From positions 62,001-126,000 of the IMG/VR virus record IMGVR_UViG_3300035698_017437: a stretch of DNA of 64,000 nt; one strand, 5' to 3'. The position numbers were made by a program, and so were the translations under genes. This document shows positions 43,550 to 52,926 of this stretch, one piece after another; the first letter of the stretch is position 1, and each line of letters begins with the position of its first letter. This stretch comes from a virus. Under the pieces are notes generated by a model. The model searched no databases and was not told where the DNA came from. It saw only the letters and a program-made list of their open reading frames with translations.

Positions 43550-45263
43550 ATGGCTATTGCTGACGATATTACTGTTGCCGCAAACGGTGACATTAGATAT
43601 GATGCTGGAATACACGGAGATGCCCTTGCCGCTTATTACCCAGTTATTGAATTTCATAGGTTTCTACAAGATTTGGCCGATGATGCTGTAGCCGTTGGAG
43701 ATGATCTTCTTGATATTCCTGATCTTACGCCTTCTGCCAGATCAACAGATAATATTATTGGACTTTTATCTCCTTATAATATTGACGATGAACTATCTCA
43801 ACACCTTTATGATGGAACTATTTCCCAAAATGGTGGTTGACGATGTTTGGGATGGTATTGTAAATTACGGTACCGAAGGTATTCATATTGAAATTATTCA
43901 AAACGCTTCTGTTATTATTGATGATTTCTGGAACTCTATTCCTAATGGAGAAACAGAAAAAGGCCTCAATCGTAACCTGACCGCTGGTATTTCTCATAGA
44001 TTTATGGTCAAAGTTATTTCAGGCGGATCTATTATTGATAATCGTAGACTGATTGGAACTAATAGAGAGTTTGGAAAAACTTTTGGTGAGTTCAATATTT
44101 CAGCTACATCAAACGGTAACAACACTCTTGCTCTTACTCATTCAGATGATCTGAATAACACCACTGCCGCTGTTACTGTTGGTGCTCTTGTAGGTATTTC
44201 TAATACCGAAGGTTATACTCCTATTGATGTAAATAATGATGGTACTCCTGAGTATTATTACTCAGAGTGGTTGAAAGGCGCTAATACTATCAATGATTTC
44301 TATGAGTATATGAAATGGCTCACTATGAGACAAGATGGTGTTGGAGCTACAATTTATGGACTTGAATCTGAAGTGTTTCGTGGCATTACACATGAAATTG
44401 ATCTTACAGATCTTGCTTCTGGAATTTGGGTTACATCTACTGAGGTAACATGGGCAGGTGGAACAGGACAAATTCTTGCTATTGATGATACTGCCAGCGG
44501 TTCAGCGGCCAAAATGTGGCTTCAACTTATGACTGGCGCTACTCCAACAGGAACTATTACAAATCCTGCCAATGGCGCTACTGCTACCGTAGGAACTGTT
44601 CTTGAGCGACCTCTATCCACACCCTTCGTTGGTGCTTCTACTGGTTCCGCTCTTATTGGTTCTTATGGCTTCGGTGTAACATATAACGATCTAAAGAACA
44701 CTGATAAGGTTTTCGATCTTACTAATACTCAAAGAGTTCCACCTAATAACGTGAAGTTTACTGTTTCTGGTGTTGTTCATGGTGAAGATAGAATTCTTAT
44801 TGGTCCTGATACTGGTGGCGGTGCTCTAGATGAAAGTCAGTTTACTCTTGCTACTGCTCTGGTTACTGATGATATCACTGCTGTTCAGGTCAATGTAGCA
44901 ATTCCTACAGATACTCCAGCCTCAGGAACAATTAGGGTTTATGATGATCTTCTTATTTCTCGTAGATTAGCATATACATCATATACAGGAAATACATTTA
45001 CCATTAGTTCTGCGGATGGTAATGAGGATTTCCTGGCCGATGAAGCTCAAATAGGTAACAATGTGTTTATTTCTTATGTTGATGCTCTTTATGATAATGC
45101 TGTTCCAGCAACTTATGAATTTACTGGTGTTTATCTTGCTGATAGAGATTTGTTCATTCGTGTTCGTGATGGTGGTGGTACTCCAATCAAGACATTTGAA
45201 GGTGGTGGTTCAATGAAATCTACAGATCAGAGTATTTCTGTAATTCGTACACCAGACGAGTAA
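43550..45263 (+). CDS. virion structural protein encoded across a +1 frameshift
   Basis: The first 96 codons (MAIADDITVAANGDIRYDAG...SQHLYDGTISQNGG) end in TGA at 43838, while the next frame continues ...DDVWDGIVNYGTEGIHIEI to 45263. Skipping one T in GGT TGA C gives SQNGGDDVWDG, a continuous structural protein of about 570 residues with Ig- or lectin-like beta domains. The site looks like the +1 site of RF2 (TGA followed by C) but lacks its Shine-Dalgarno-like spacer element, so a base error is also possible. Likely a head or appendage protein; a clear terminator follows. Confidence 0.7.
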
Positions 45264-45273
45264 AGCAATAAAC

Positions 45274-45313
45274 AACTTCTCAACTGTCTTCGGATGGTTG
45301 AGAAGTTTTTCTT
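45274..45313 (+). terminator. rho-independent terminator
   Basis: 11-bp perfect stem 45274-45284 with 45297-45307, extended around a TTCG loop, followed by TTTTTCTTTTT. Confidence 0.92.
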
Positions 45314-45325
45314 TTTGGAGATAAC

Positions 45326-45731
45326 ATGGCTTGGATAGATATTGTAGAAGTTCCTTGGGAATATACAACTACGCCTGAAATAGACGATGTGTATAATGCT
45401 CATAATTACACAAATAAGCATGATTATGGTATTCGGACAAATTCTGATGGTACCTTAGTATATGTTTATTGTAGACAGTTGAATAGAATAGAAGGTGTAG
45501 GTTATGGAGAGATAAAAGTATAAAAGACATGGAAGACACTCATACTTTACTACAGGTACACCGGACTATATCCCTGTACCCAAGACTCAGCAAGAGTGGG
45601 TATCTGATGGAGTTATCAATAATGATAAGCAGAGATACCTTACTGACTGCGAAGGTAAACCACCACAGATGTTAATCTACAAAGATCCAAGAACTGTTGC
45701 TGAAGATGCTGAAATTAAGCTCTTCATCTGA
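45326..45731 (+). CDS. structural protein broken by an apparent +1 frameshift
   Basis: The first frame (45326-45523, MAWIDIVEVPWEYTTTPEIDDVYNA...) stops at TAA 45521. The +1 frame then reads YKRHGRHSYFTTGTPDYIPVPKTQQEWVSDG... to 45731 but has no start of its own. Removing one A from the AAAA run at 45513-45516 joins them as GEIKYKRHGRH. Likely one protein of about 134 residues, a small appendage part; frameshift or base error. Confidence 0.55.
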
Positions 45732-45751
45732 TTTTAATAAGAGATATAACT

Positions 45752-48442
45752 ATGGCCTTTCAAACAGGATTTTCCAAATACGAAGGAACAACGGCTGCAA
45801 CTGATCATGCAATCAATGATCAAATACTCATAGATACTAAAGTAGATGACGTCTTACTTGCCAGTGTTGTCATGGATCGAGGGAAGGTTATGACTCCGTG
45901 GGGTGATGGTTGGACTGAACTCAAAAATACTATCAATTCGGGCATAGGTCATATTGTTATGTGGAAGAGGTGCACTGTTGACAATGAGATATTTCCCGAT
46001 ATCGTTCTTAGTGGGGCTGTAACAGCATCTGTGGAAATAGTTAAGTTTATAGGATGCTCAACAAGTAGTTCTCCTGTCGGTGCTACTTCAGATAATGATG
46101 GTGGTAGTACGACTCCAACATACTTATCAATAACACCTCAAGCTAAAAATAGTGCTATTATTTGGTTTGGTGGTCTTGATAGAAGAAATATGCTTACTGT
46201 TGGTAATAAGGCAGTATTAATGATAGCTGATAGTGCAGGAGCTTGTGGTATAACCGCTTACGAATTTTCCAATAGTATAAATCCCACAGGGGATGTGATT
46301 GGTACGGTGGACTCAGGAGATGGTTGGCAAACATTCGTAGTTGAAATATTGGATAATGTAGTAACTCCTAGAATACCAACATACTTTGAGAATATGGCTG
46401 GGGCAGTAATAGACAGCGGACTATACACTCCTGATGTGGATTTTAGGTCAGAGTATATGTTAAATGATACAACGATTGAAGGAGATCCAAGAGCAAATTA
46501 TACTTTTGATAGTAATAACATAACATCAGGAACAACTACTCTCCTTAGTGATGTTGACGGAAGTATTGTCAAAATTGATAATGATATATTTTCCATCCCA
46601 TCTGGAATGATGGACACGTATCAAGTAGTCGGAGCAACTCTGAACGTTCTCACGGGAAATCAAATAGGTGCTTATGAAATAACGGGCATTAGAAAAGACT
46701 CTCAAATAAATGTTGATCATATCTTTACAGAACTAGAGTCCGATTTAGAATATACGATAACAACAACAAGTGATTTAATAGAGCCTACCCTTGATGTAGA
46801 TCACAATATCAGAACCTTTCGAGCGACAGGAACAGTACCAACTGGCATGGTTGTTGATGAGTTCTATTATATCGCTATGATGAATGCTCAATATTGTACA
46901 GTATATAGTGCCGCTGGTACTCAAACACTAGCTGAGGGAGACTTATCACTTACAGGTGTTGCAGGAACTTGTAGTCTTGAAGAGTGTGGGATAGCCTTAC
47001 AGATTTCAAATGGAACAGAGTATAATCAAATAGACGCAGGGTTAAATGCTAACAAGAATGTAAGAGGTTCGGCTCACGAATTTACTACGCCAATAGATCT
47101 TACCGACCGCTCTATTGGTCTGAGAATTAAGTCAGGTGGAAGCAACATGGCTTTCTTTTCGTTTATGTTTATGGATATTAACGGAAACTGGAAAAATTGG
47201 AAGTTAGCAAAAGACCAAGGGGAAGAAGTAGACTTCTCACAGACACTTACTGCCCCAGACGGGAATGAGAATTTTGCGTCAAGTGGCGGTGTGTTTGACC
47301 ATACTCAGGTAAAATACTTTATACCTTTGTACAAAGATAATAGTTACACATCTACGGATACTATGTTTTTCTCTTCTTATTCAGACATTAACATACTAGT
47401 CGTTCTTGGTGGGGACTCTGTTGAAGCCGCAGATATAAAATCACTACAATCTTCATTGTGGACGCAACTGAAAGATACGAGTACATCTTCAGTTATCCAA
47501 TACAGTTTCTTGCATTCACTACAATTTGGTAATGGTACAGATGATTTAAGATTTGAAGATACAAATAAATCTATTGAGTTCCCACCATTATCAGATGGAA
47601 TTAATACATTCGGGATATATCTAGCAAGCTTAGGTGTTAGTTGGAAGTTGAAGGATACAGACACTTTAGACTTTACGAATAGTCAGTTATGTTCAGGTAA
47701 GCCCTTTGTTTTTTTGGCAGATCCAACAACGAATATAAACGCTGATTTATCCTTCGCTGGTATGCAAGTAATTCAAGGAACGCCAACATTAAAAGAGGGT
47801 GAAATACACGATAGTATCACTTTTATTGGTGGAGATGGTATTACTCATAATGATGCAACAATTAGTAATTGTACTGTTGATGGCTCTCTGAGAACAGAAG
47901 GAGCTCTAATCCTCACAACTACTCATAATATAACTGATAGTTTGTTTAAGAATATGGGTAATGCTATAGAGATAGATACGGCAGGAGACTATGAGCTATC
48001 AGATATTAAGTTTGAAAATAATACTAATGATATTAATGTAACAGCTACAACCGGAACAGTTACAATCAATGTACTTGATGGAGGAGATACTCCGACTTAT
48101 ACAACATCTGGGGCAACTGTTAATATTGTATCAGGTCAAGTAACTTTGACGGTTACTGTAAAAGACATCGTCACTGGATCGATTATTCCTCTCCTTGCTA
48201 GGGTTTATGTCTTAGCTGACACAGGAGGATCTTTGGCTGTTGATACTGTTATTATCGATAGAGTGCTAACAGATGCTAATGGACAAGCCTCAGACACAAG
48301 GTCATATCCTACAAGTCAACCCATAAAAGGTTGGGTTCGGAAGGCATCCTCAACACCATTTTATAAGACAGCTCAGATTGCTGGTACGATTGATAATGTT
48401 TCTGGTTTAAGTCTTTCAATCCAGATGATTTCTGATGAATAA
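45752..48442 (+). CDS. large tail-fibre/appendage protein
   Basis: 896 residues. N-terminal jelly-roll-like domain (1-200), a central beta-rich region, then a segment with regular N/T/V/D-rich turns (about 650-790: DSLFKNMGNAIEIDTAGDYELSDIKFENN) that looks like a right-handed beta-helix, and a C-terminal Ig-like domain (SGQVTLTVTVKDIVTGSIIPLLARVYV...). Typical of receptor-binding or polysaccharide-degrading appendages. Codon choice looks less AT-biased than in neighbouring genes, suggesting recombination. Catalytic residues cannot be picked by eye. Confidence 0.72.
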   Translation: MAFQTGFSKYEGTTAATDHAINDQILIDTKVDDVLLASVVMDRGKVMTPWGDGWTELKNTINSGIGHIVMWKRCTVDNEIFPDIVLSGAVTASVEIVKFIGCSTSSSPVGATSDNDGGSTTPTYLSITPQAKNSAIIWFGGLDRRNMLTVGNKAVLMIADSAGACGITAYEFSNSINPTGDVIGTVDSGDGWQTFVVEILDNVVTPRIPTYFENMAGAVIDSGLYTPDVDFRSEYMLNDTTIEGDPRANYTFDSNNITSGTTTLLSDVDGSIVKIDNDIFSIPSGMMDTYQVVGATLNVLTGNQIGAYEITGIRKDSQINVDHIFTELESDLEYTITTTSDLIEPTLDVDHNIRTFRATGTVPTGMVVDEFYYIAMMNAQYCTVYSAAGTQTLAEGDLSLTGVAGTCSLEECGIALQISNGTEYNQIDAGLNANKNVRGSAHEFTTPIDLTDRSIGLRIKSGGSNMAFFSFMFMDINGNWKNWKLAKDQGEEVDFSQTLTAPDGNENFASSGGVFDHTQVKYFIPLYKDNSYTSTDTMFFSSYSDINILVVLGGDSVEAADIKSLQSSLWTQLKDTSTSSVIQYSFLHSLQFGNGTDDLRFEDTNKSIEFPPLSDGINTFGIYLASLGVSWKLKDTDTLDFTNSQLCSGKPFVFLADPTTNINADLSFAGMQVIQGTPTLKEGEIHDSITFIGGDGITHNDATISNCTVDGSLRTEGALILTTTHNITDSLFKNMGNAIEIDTAGDYELSDIKFENNTNDINVTATTGTVTINVLDGGDTPTYTTSGATVNIVSGQVTLTVTVKDIVTGSIIPLLARVYVLADTGGSLAVDTVIIDRVLTDANGQASDTRSYPTSQPIKGWVRKASSTPFYKTAQIAGTIDNVSGLSLSIQMISDE

Positions 48443-48463
48443 ATAGTATAAAGGAGAGAAATA

Positions 48464-49243
48464 ATGGATATAAATGATGTAGTAAGAAATGAAGTATCAA
48501 AGAGGAATTTTAGCTCACTAAGTACAGGATTGAAACAAGTGAGAAAAGAAAACACCGAAACACTTGAAAGAGTTTTATCTCTTGAACAAACTATTGTACA
48601 ATTACAACAACAAATCCAAATATTACAAACTCAAAACTCTATTGCTATGGCTGGAGGATTTGGTGAAACATTACTCCTTGTTGATGGATTAGGTATTACT
48701 TTAGATAATTCTCTTTATAGTATAAATATAGACACACAAGATTTAGTTATTGGTATAGGATCAGATGGAATCACCACAGAGTTGAATAATAAGGGAATTA
48801 GAATCAAGACAGCGGCAGATAGTTATGATATAGGATTACTTGCCGATAATATGTCAGTTGAAGTCAAATGTGGATCAACTTTAGTACCAGAAAATGAGCT
48901 TATGCAAAAAGTAGCAGGAGAAAACATAGCAGGATTTAGAGCGGTAACGGTAGATAATGAGGGTAGGATTATTCATGCCACTATTGCTAGAATATTGACC
49001 GGATTACCAGTTATTGCTATATCCGTTCAAGCTGTTGAGGCTTTTAGTTTATGTATTGTTACCGTTACTGGAGATGAAATAACAGAAAATTCTTGGGATT
49101 GGGATATGTCAGAATCTATTTATTTTACTGAAGATGGAATATTGACACAAGTTCCACCTACAACTAACTTTTTACAAATTGTTGCTGTTCCTCTTTCTCC
49201 GACTTCATTACGAGTTAGAATTGAACCTCCAATATTCTTTTAG
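48464..49243 (+). CDS. coiled-coil fibre protein
   Basis: 259 residues. Residues 20-62 form a heptad-like coiled coil (ETLERVLSLEQTIVQLQQQIQILQ), probably trimeric; then Gly/Ser-Asp-rich beta segments similar to fibre shafts. Close to the large appendage gene (21 bases), with GGAGAG site. Probably a fibre or its attachment part. Confidence 0.62.
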   Translation: MDINDVVRNEVSKRNFSSLSTGLKQVRKENTETLERVLSLEQTIVQLQQQIQILQTQNSIAMAGGFGETLLLVDGLGITLDNSLYSINIDTQDLVIGIGSDGITTELNNKGIRIKTAADSYDIGLLADNMSVEVKCGSTLVPENELMQKVAGENIAGFRAVTVDNEGRIIHATIARILTGLPVIAISVQAVEAFSLCIVTVTGDEITENSWDWDMSESIYFTEDGILTQVPPTTNFLQIVAVPLSPTSLRVRIEPPIFF

Positions 49244-49253
49244 AGATTAAAAT

Positions 49254-49583
49254 ATGGCTGAAAAAATAACAAAAGTAATATATTATAGAGGAGACTCATA
49301 TTCTAAAGAGTTTACTATAACAGATGAAGATACAGATCTGGCAATCAATATCACAGGATATACTTTCACTTTAACTGTTGATAGTAAAGATACACCCTCA
49401 GATCCTCTAACTGAAAAATTTGTCACGTCTGGCACTATTGTTGATGCTTTGAATGGTATAGTTTCGTTTACTCCTTCCTCTGTAAATAATGATATAAAAG
49501 AATCTAATTATTATTATAAAATTAGAATGACTAGTGGAACTACCATAAGAACTGTTATCCGTGATAAGTATGTCATTTTATAG
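49254..49583 (+). CDS. BppU-like Ig-fold baseplate/fibre protein
   Basis: 109 residues: ITKVIYYRGDSYSKEFTITDEDTDLAINITGYTFTLTVDS is the beginning of a BppU-like N-terminal domain, which in phages attaches receptor-binding proteins to the baseplate. All-beta. Function by family resemblance. Confidence 0.62.
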   Translation: MAEKITKVIYYRGDSYSKEFTITDEDTDLAINITGYTFTLTVDSKDTPSDPLTEKFVTSGTIVDALNGIVSFTPSSVNNDIKESNYYYKIRMTSGTTIRTVIRDKYVIL

Positions 49584-49591
49584 GAGTCCTT

Positions 49592-49774
49592 ATGAAAAAA
49601 CATACATATTTAGAAGATGGGAAAACTAAAGCAGAAACATTGCTTTTAGGTACTTCCGACGATGTTGTTATAACGGACCCAGAACCTGGACATACTCTAA
49701 TATGGGATGGTAATGATTGGACCAATCAATTATCAACAATAACAGAAAATATTGATGGCGGAAGCTTCATATAA
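49592..49774 (+). CDS. small fibre-associated protein
   Basis: 60 residues. GHTLIWDGNDWTNQ is a short motif common in phage fibre proteins (also found as YEWNGSDWTE in the next gene). Probably an adaptor or N-terminal fragment of a fibre. Confidence 0.55.
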   Translation: MKKHTYLEDGKTKAETLLLGTSDDVVITDPEPGHTLIWDGNDWTNQLSTITENIDGGSFI

Positions 49775-49791
49775 AATAATAGGAAAAAATA

Positions 49792-51054
49792 ATGAGCACA
49801 ATTCAATTACGAAGAGGAACTAAAGCACAATTAGATACCATTTCTCTTGCTGTTGGTGAATTAGGATATACTACAGATACAGACGAAGTGTATGCTGGTG
49901 ATGGAACTAACAATCATCTAATTGGTGGTGTAGGAGTAGGTTTAGCTTCAGGTCGACCCTCAGCAGGAGTATCAGGAAGAATTTATCACGAAACGGATAC
50001 GGATGCTACCCTTGTGGATGATGGTGTTTCTTGGGTGAATATTAGCTCTACCCTTGATCTTTCAACTATATCTGGAGATCTTGATGATATTGATGATGGT
50101 ATAGGATACGGTAAAGTATTACAAACAGAACTATCGAATGGTGTAGTTTCTCAAATCAATGATGAAACTAATGTTGTAACTGCCTCAGAGGCAAGAACTC
50201 ATATTGATTTGACTGATGGGCATGAATCTATAAATGATTCTGGAACTTCTACTTCAGAATTATGGTCTTCACAAAAAATTGGTGATGAGATTGCCACGGT
50301 AGTTTCAGGTATAGATCCCCAAGAATCTGTTATTAGTCAATTGAATCTTGTTACATCTGAACCAGCTATTCCAACTATTGGTGATAGATATATCAATACA
50401 GCCTCAGGAGACACCTCTACAACTTCCCAAGCTGTATTAGTCAATAACATTTATGAGTGGAATGGCTCTGATTGGACAGAAACAATAGTATCAGAAGGAA
50501 TGCATACTTGGGATGAAACTCTTGATTCTGCCTATATATTCAATAACTCTTGGGTAAAATTTGGATCAACAGTAACACATAATAATCTCTCTAGTCTCCA
50601 AGGTGGAACTACAGATCAATATTATCATGTTACTGCCTCTGAAAAAACTGTTGTATCTAACACTTCAGGAACAAATACAGGAGATCAAGCTTCAGGTGAT
50701 TTTGATCATGATTCTCTTGTCAATACACATAATCTAACAACTGATATCAACCACGCAACAATTACTGGTGGTCATAATCTAACAACTGATATTGATCATA
50801 ATAATATCACAAATAGTCATAATCTAACCACCGATATTGACCACGATTCTCTATTGAATTTTCAATCAGGAGAACATTTTCTTCAAGGAGCAATCAGTAT
50901 TCCGTCAGGGCAAATATCAGATTTCAACGAAGCTTCTCAAGATTCTATTGGTGGAATACTAACAGACACAGTTTCTATTGATCTTACGTATGATGATGCT
51001 GGAGGAACAATCAAAGCTGACCTATTGTTGGCTGATGGTGGTACATTTGTATAA
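49792..51054 (+). CDS. tail-fibre protein with RRGT N-terminal module
   Basis: 420 residues. Begins TIQLRRGTKAQLDTISLAVGELGYTTDTDEVYAGDG, the module found at the N-terminus of many phage fibres and major tropism determinant-like proteins. Residues about 312-355 hold a threefold HNLTTDIxH repeat. C-terminus has beta segments (GGILTDTVSIDLTYDDAGGTIKADLLL). Receptor recognition or fibre assembly. First of three genes with the same opening module. Confidence 0.72.
   Translation: MSTIQLRRGTKAQLDTISLAVGELGYTTDTDEVYAGDGTNNHLIGGVGVGLASGRPSAGVSGRIYHETDTDATLVDDGVSWVNISSTLDLSTISGDLDDIDDGIGYGKVLQTELSNGVVSQINDETNVVTASEARTHIDLTDGHESINDSGTSTSELWSSQKIGDEIATVVSGIDPQESVISQLNLVTSEPAIPTIGDRYINTASGDTSTTSQAVLVNNIYEWNGSDWTETIVSEGMHTWDETLDSAYIFNNSWVKFGSTVTHNNLSSLQGGTTDQYYHVTASEKTVVSNTSGTNTGDQASGDFDHDSLVNTHNLTTDINHATITGGHNLTTDIDHNNITNSHNLTTDIDHDSLLNFQSGEHFLQGAISIPSGQISDFNEASQDSIGGILTDTVSIDLTYDDAGGTIKADLLLADGGTFV
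50728..50855 (+). repeat. in-frame triple repeat in fibre gene
   Basis: Three copies of a segment reading CATAATCTAACAACTGATAT or close, each encoding HNLTTDIxH. Likely collagen-like or shaft turns; prone to copy-number change. Confidence 0.75.
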
Positions 51055-51380
51055 TGGCTACACTGAAGATTAGAAGAGGCACTAAAGCTGAAATATCAGG
51101 AATAACTTTAGATCTTTCAGAATTCGGATATTGTACCGACACAAAAGAGGTCTACATTGGAAACGGTGTAGGCAATACTTTTGTTGCCTCTGAAATTCTT
51201 GATGAGGATGATCTAATATCAAATTCATCAACATCTTTAGCTACTCAACAATCCATCAAGGCGTATGTGGATAATGTGATAGTTGGTGGTGATGGAGAGG
51301 CATGTAGCGATTTAGATGGTGGTGAAGCTTCAACTATCTATTCAGTAGCAGATATAATTTTAGATAGTGGAGGAGCATAA
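51054..51380 (+). CDS. short fibre-module protein 2
   Basis: 108 residues starting TLKIRRGTKAEISGITLDLSEFGYCTDTKEVYIGNG, the same module as in the gene before it. The rest (DLISNSSTSLATQQSIKAYVDN) is a linker type common in fibres. Coupled by TAATGG overlap. Confidence 0.65.
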   Translation: MATLKIRRGTKAEISGITLDLSEFGYCTDTKEVYIGNGVGNTFVASEILDEDDLISNSSTSLATQQSIKAYVDNVIVGGDGEACSDLDGGEASTIYSVADIILDSGGA

Positions 51381-51601
51381 TGGCAACAATATTACGACAA
51401 AGACGGGATACTGCCGCTAATTGGACTTCTGTAAATCCCATAATTCCTGATGGACAATTATGTTTTGATGAGACAAATCACACTTTCAAAATAGGTGATG
51501 GATCAACAAACTATGAAAGTTTACCAATACAATCAGGAGTTCCAGGACAAGATGGCGTAACTGAAGATGATGTAATTGTGATGGCTATTGCTCTAGGTTA
51601 A
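51380..51601 (+). CDS. short fibre-module protein 3
   Basis: 73 residues: TILRQRRDTAANWTSVNPIIPDGQLCFDETNHTFKIGDGSTNYESLP, a diverged form of the RRGT module, plus a short Gly-rich tail. Overlap-coupled to the gene before. Probably arose by duplication. Confidence 0.65.
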   Translation: MATILRQRRDTAANWTSVNPIIPDGQLCFDETNHTFKIGDGSTNYESLPIQSGVPGQDGVTEDDVIVMAIALG

Positions 51602-51605
51602 TATT

Positions 51606-52016
51606 ATGATAATATATATTACAATAATAATAATATTTCTCCTAATAACAAATGAATTGTTTTTATGGGGATTAGGAATAAATCGTCATGCTAATTGGTT
51701 ATTGGATTTTCCTGAATTAGAAGAAAGGAAATCAGTAAGTCCTAGTATGTTGAACATTTTATCTATTATGATTATCGTTTATTGTGTTTTATCTTTATCT
51801 TGGTGGTTATATGCTATTCCTATGATGGTTGGAATAGGAATAAAATGTTTTATAGGAGCATCTTTCATAACTTCAGCCAGCCATGTTTTATGTATTCATT
51901 TAGTTTCTTCTATAGCTAGATACTCTTGTTGTCCACGAAGATTTTGGCCTCCAATCTCTTCTAATATTTCCCGTATCCTATCAAAACACACCTCACATCC
52001 AGAATATCCATTTTAG
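51606..52016 (+). CDS. polytopic membrane protein
   Basis: 136 residues with about three hydrophobic segments (2-22, 48-75, 78-105) and a basic, Cys-containing tail. It stands between the fibre genes and a secreted wall hydrolase, so a holin role can be considered but is unproven. Confidence 0.55.
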   Translation: MIIYITIIIIFLLITNELFLWGLGINRHANWLLDFPELEERKSVSPSMLNILSIMIIVYCVLSLSWWLYAIPMMVGIGIKCFIGASFITSASHVLCIHLVSSIARYSCCPRRFWPPISSNISRILSKHTSHPEYPF

Positions 52017-52019
52017 TTG

Positions 52020-52048
52020 TTGACATCTTTTTTCATTCATGTTATAAT
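52020..52048 (+). promoter_or_regulatory. sigma70 promoter unusually close to a start codon
   Basis: TTGACA 52020-52025, 17-bp spacer, extended -10 TATAAT 52043-52048; ATG of the next gene is at 52054, so the mRNA would be leaderless or start inside the frame. Confidence 0.82.
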
Positions 52049-52053
52049 ACACC

Positions 52054-52563
52054 ATGAGAAAAAATATAATTATAAAAAGTTTGTTGGTTTTTTCTGTATT
52101 ATTCTGTTCCTCTTCTCAAGCAGATACTAAGGATTCTATTCGGAATTCTCTTCATCTTGAGGAAATCAGAAGAGAATTCCGTAAGGAACAGAAAGAAAAT
52201 ATTAAATGGCTTGCCTTGAATATTTATTTTGAAGCTAGAGGAGAGTCTATAAAAGGACAATTAGCTGTTGCTCTTGTTACCTTGAATAGAGTAGAATCCT
52301 CCAAATTTCCAAATACAGTTGAGGATGTTGTAAAACAGAGAAAACAATTCTCATGGCAATCTGATGGAAAGAGTGATATTCCTAAAAATAAAAATATTTA
52401 TAATCAATGTATTATCCTAGCCAAATTAGCATATAATATACATAATCCTAAATCCATGAATGAAGCCGACCATTATTACTCAACAATAATTAAGGCACCA
52501 TTCTGGACTAAGAAAATGATTCAGCTTCAACAAATCGGCAAGCACAAATTTTATAAATCTTAA
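52054..52563 (+). CDS. SleB-type cell wall hydrolase with signal peptide
   Basis: 169 residues. Signal peptide (RKNIIIKSLLVFSVLFCSSSQA, cut near residue 23) then the Hydrolase_2/SleB pattern: WLALNIYFEARGES with the catalytic Glu, VALVTLNRV, FSWQSDGKSD and ADHYYSTIIKAPFWTKKM. This fold acts as a lytic transglycosylase or amidase on peptidoglycan. With a signal peptide it could act through Sec export, a second lysis pathway beside the M15 endolysin at 2660. Confidence 0.85.
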   Translation: MRKNIIIKSLLVFSVLFCSSSQADTKDSIRNSLHLEEIRREFRKEQKENIKWLALNIYFEARGESIKGQLAVALVTLNRVESSKFPNTVEDVVKQRKQFSWQSDGKSDIPKNKNIYNQCIILAKLAYNIHNPKSMNEADHYYSTIIKAPFWTKKMIQLQQIGKHKFYKS

Positions 52564-52578
52564 ATGAGAGTATATAAT

Positions 52579-52812
52579 ATGTCTGTAATAGAAAAATCCC
52601 AATTTTCAGAGGAAGTAGAATTATTATTTTCAAGCAATAAAGACCTAAATGTTATTGATGCTGTTATTGAAATTTGTGAGAAATATTCTTTTGAAGTAGA
52701 TTCTGTAAAAGCTTTATTATCTAATCCACTAATTGATAAAATTGAATGCCAAGCAAGGAAATATAATAATTTGAAACGAACAACTAATGGATCTTTAGGA
52801 GCATTTTTATAA
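52579..52812 (+). CDS. candidate late-transcription accessory protein gp33
   Basis: 77 residues from the ATG after GAGAG (an ATG at 52564 is also possible). LNVIDAVIEICEKYSFEVDSVKALLSNPLIDKIECQARK resembles the short gp33 proteins of T4-type cyanophages, which bridge RNA polymerase, the gp55 sigma factor and the clamp in late transcription. Position near gp59 also fits: in T4 the order is 32-59-33. Low sequence complexity makes this a moderate call. Confidence 0.5.
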   Translation: MSVIEKSQFSEEVELLFSSNKDLNVIDAVIEICEKYSFEVDSVKALLSNPLIDKIECQARKYNNLKRTTNGSLGAFL

Positions 52813-52858
52813 TAATATCAATATATTACATATAGAGAGTTCTCCAAGACACCTTGGT

Positions 52859-52883
52859 TGAATGATTAGAGTTTTTGTATACT
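52859..52883 (+). promoter_or_regulatory. possible middle promoter
   Basis: TGAATGAT 52859-52866, 11-bp gap, TATACTAGCAT from 52878: same box, gap and -10 as at 38056. It precedes the gp59 operon. Confidence 0.5.
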
Positions 52884-52926
52884 AGCATATAACATGAAAA
52901 ACAAATTGAACCTGTGAGAGATTATC

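Noticed and set aside
49792-51601. Diversity-generating retroelement linked to tropism-determinant-like genes
   Set aside because: No reverse transcriptase and no template/variable repeat pair seen in the window.
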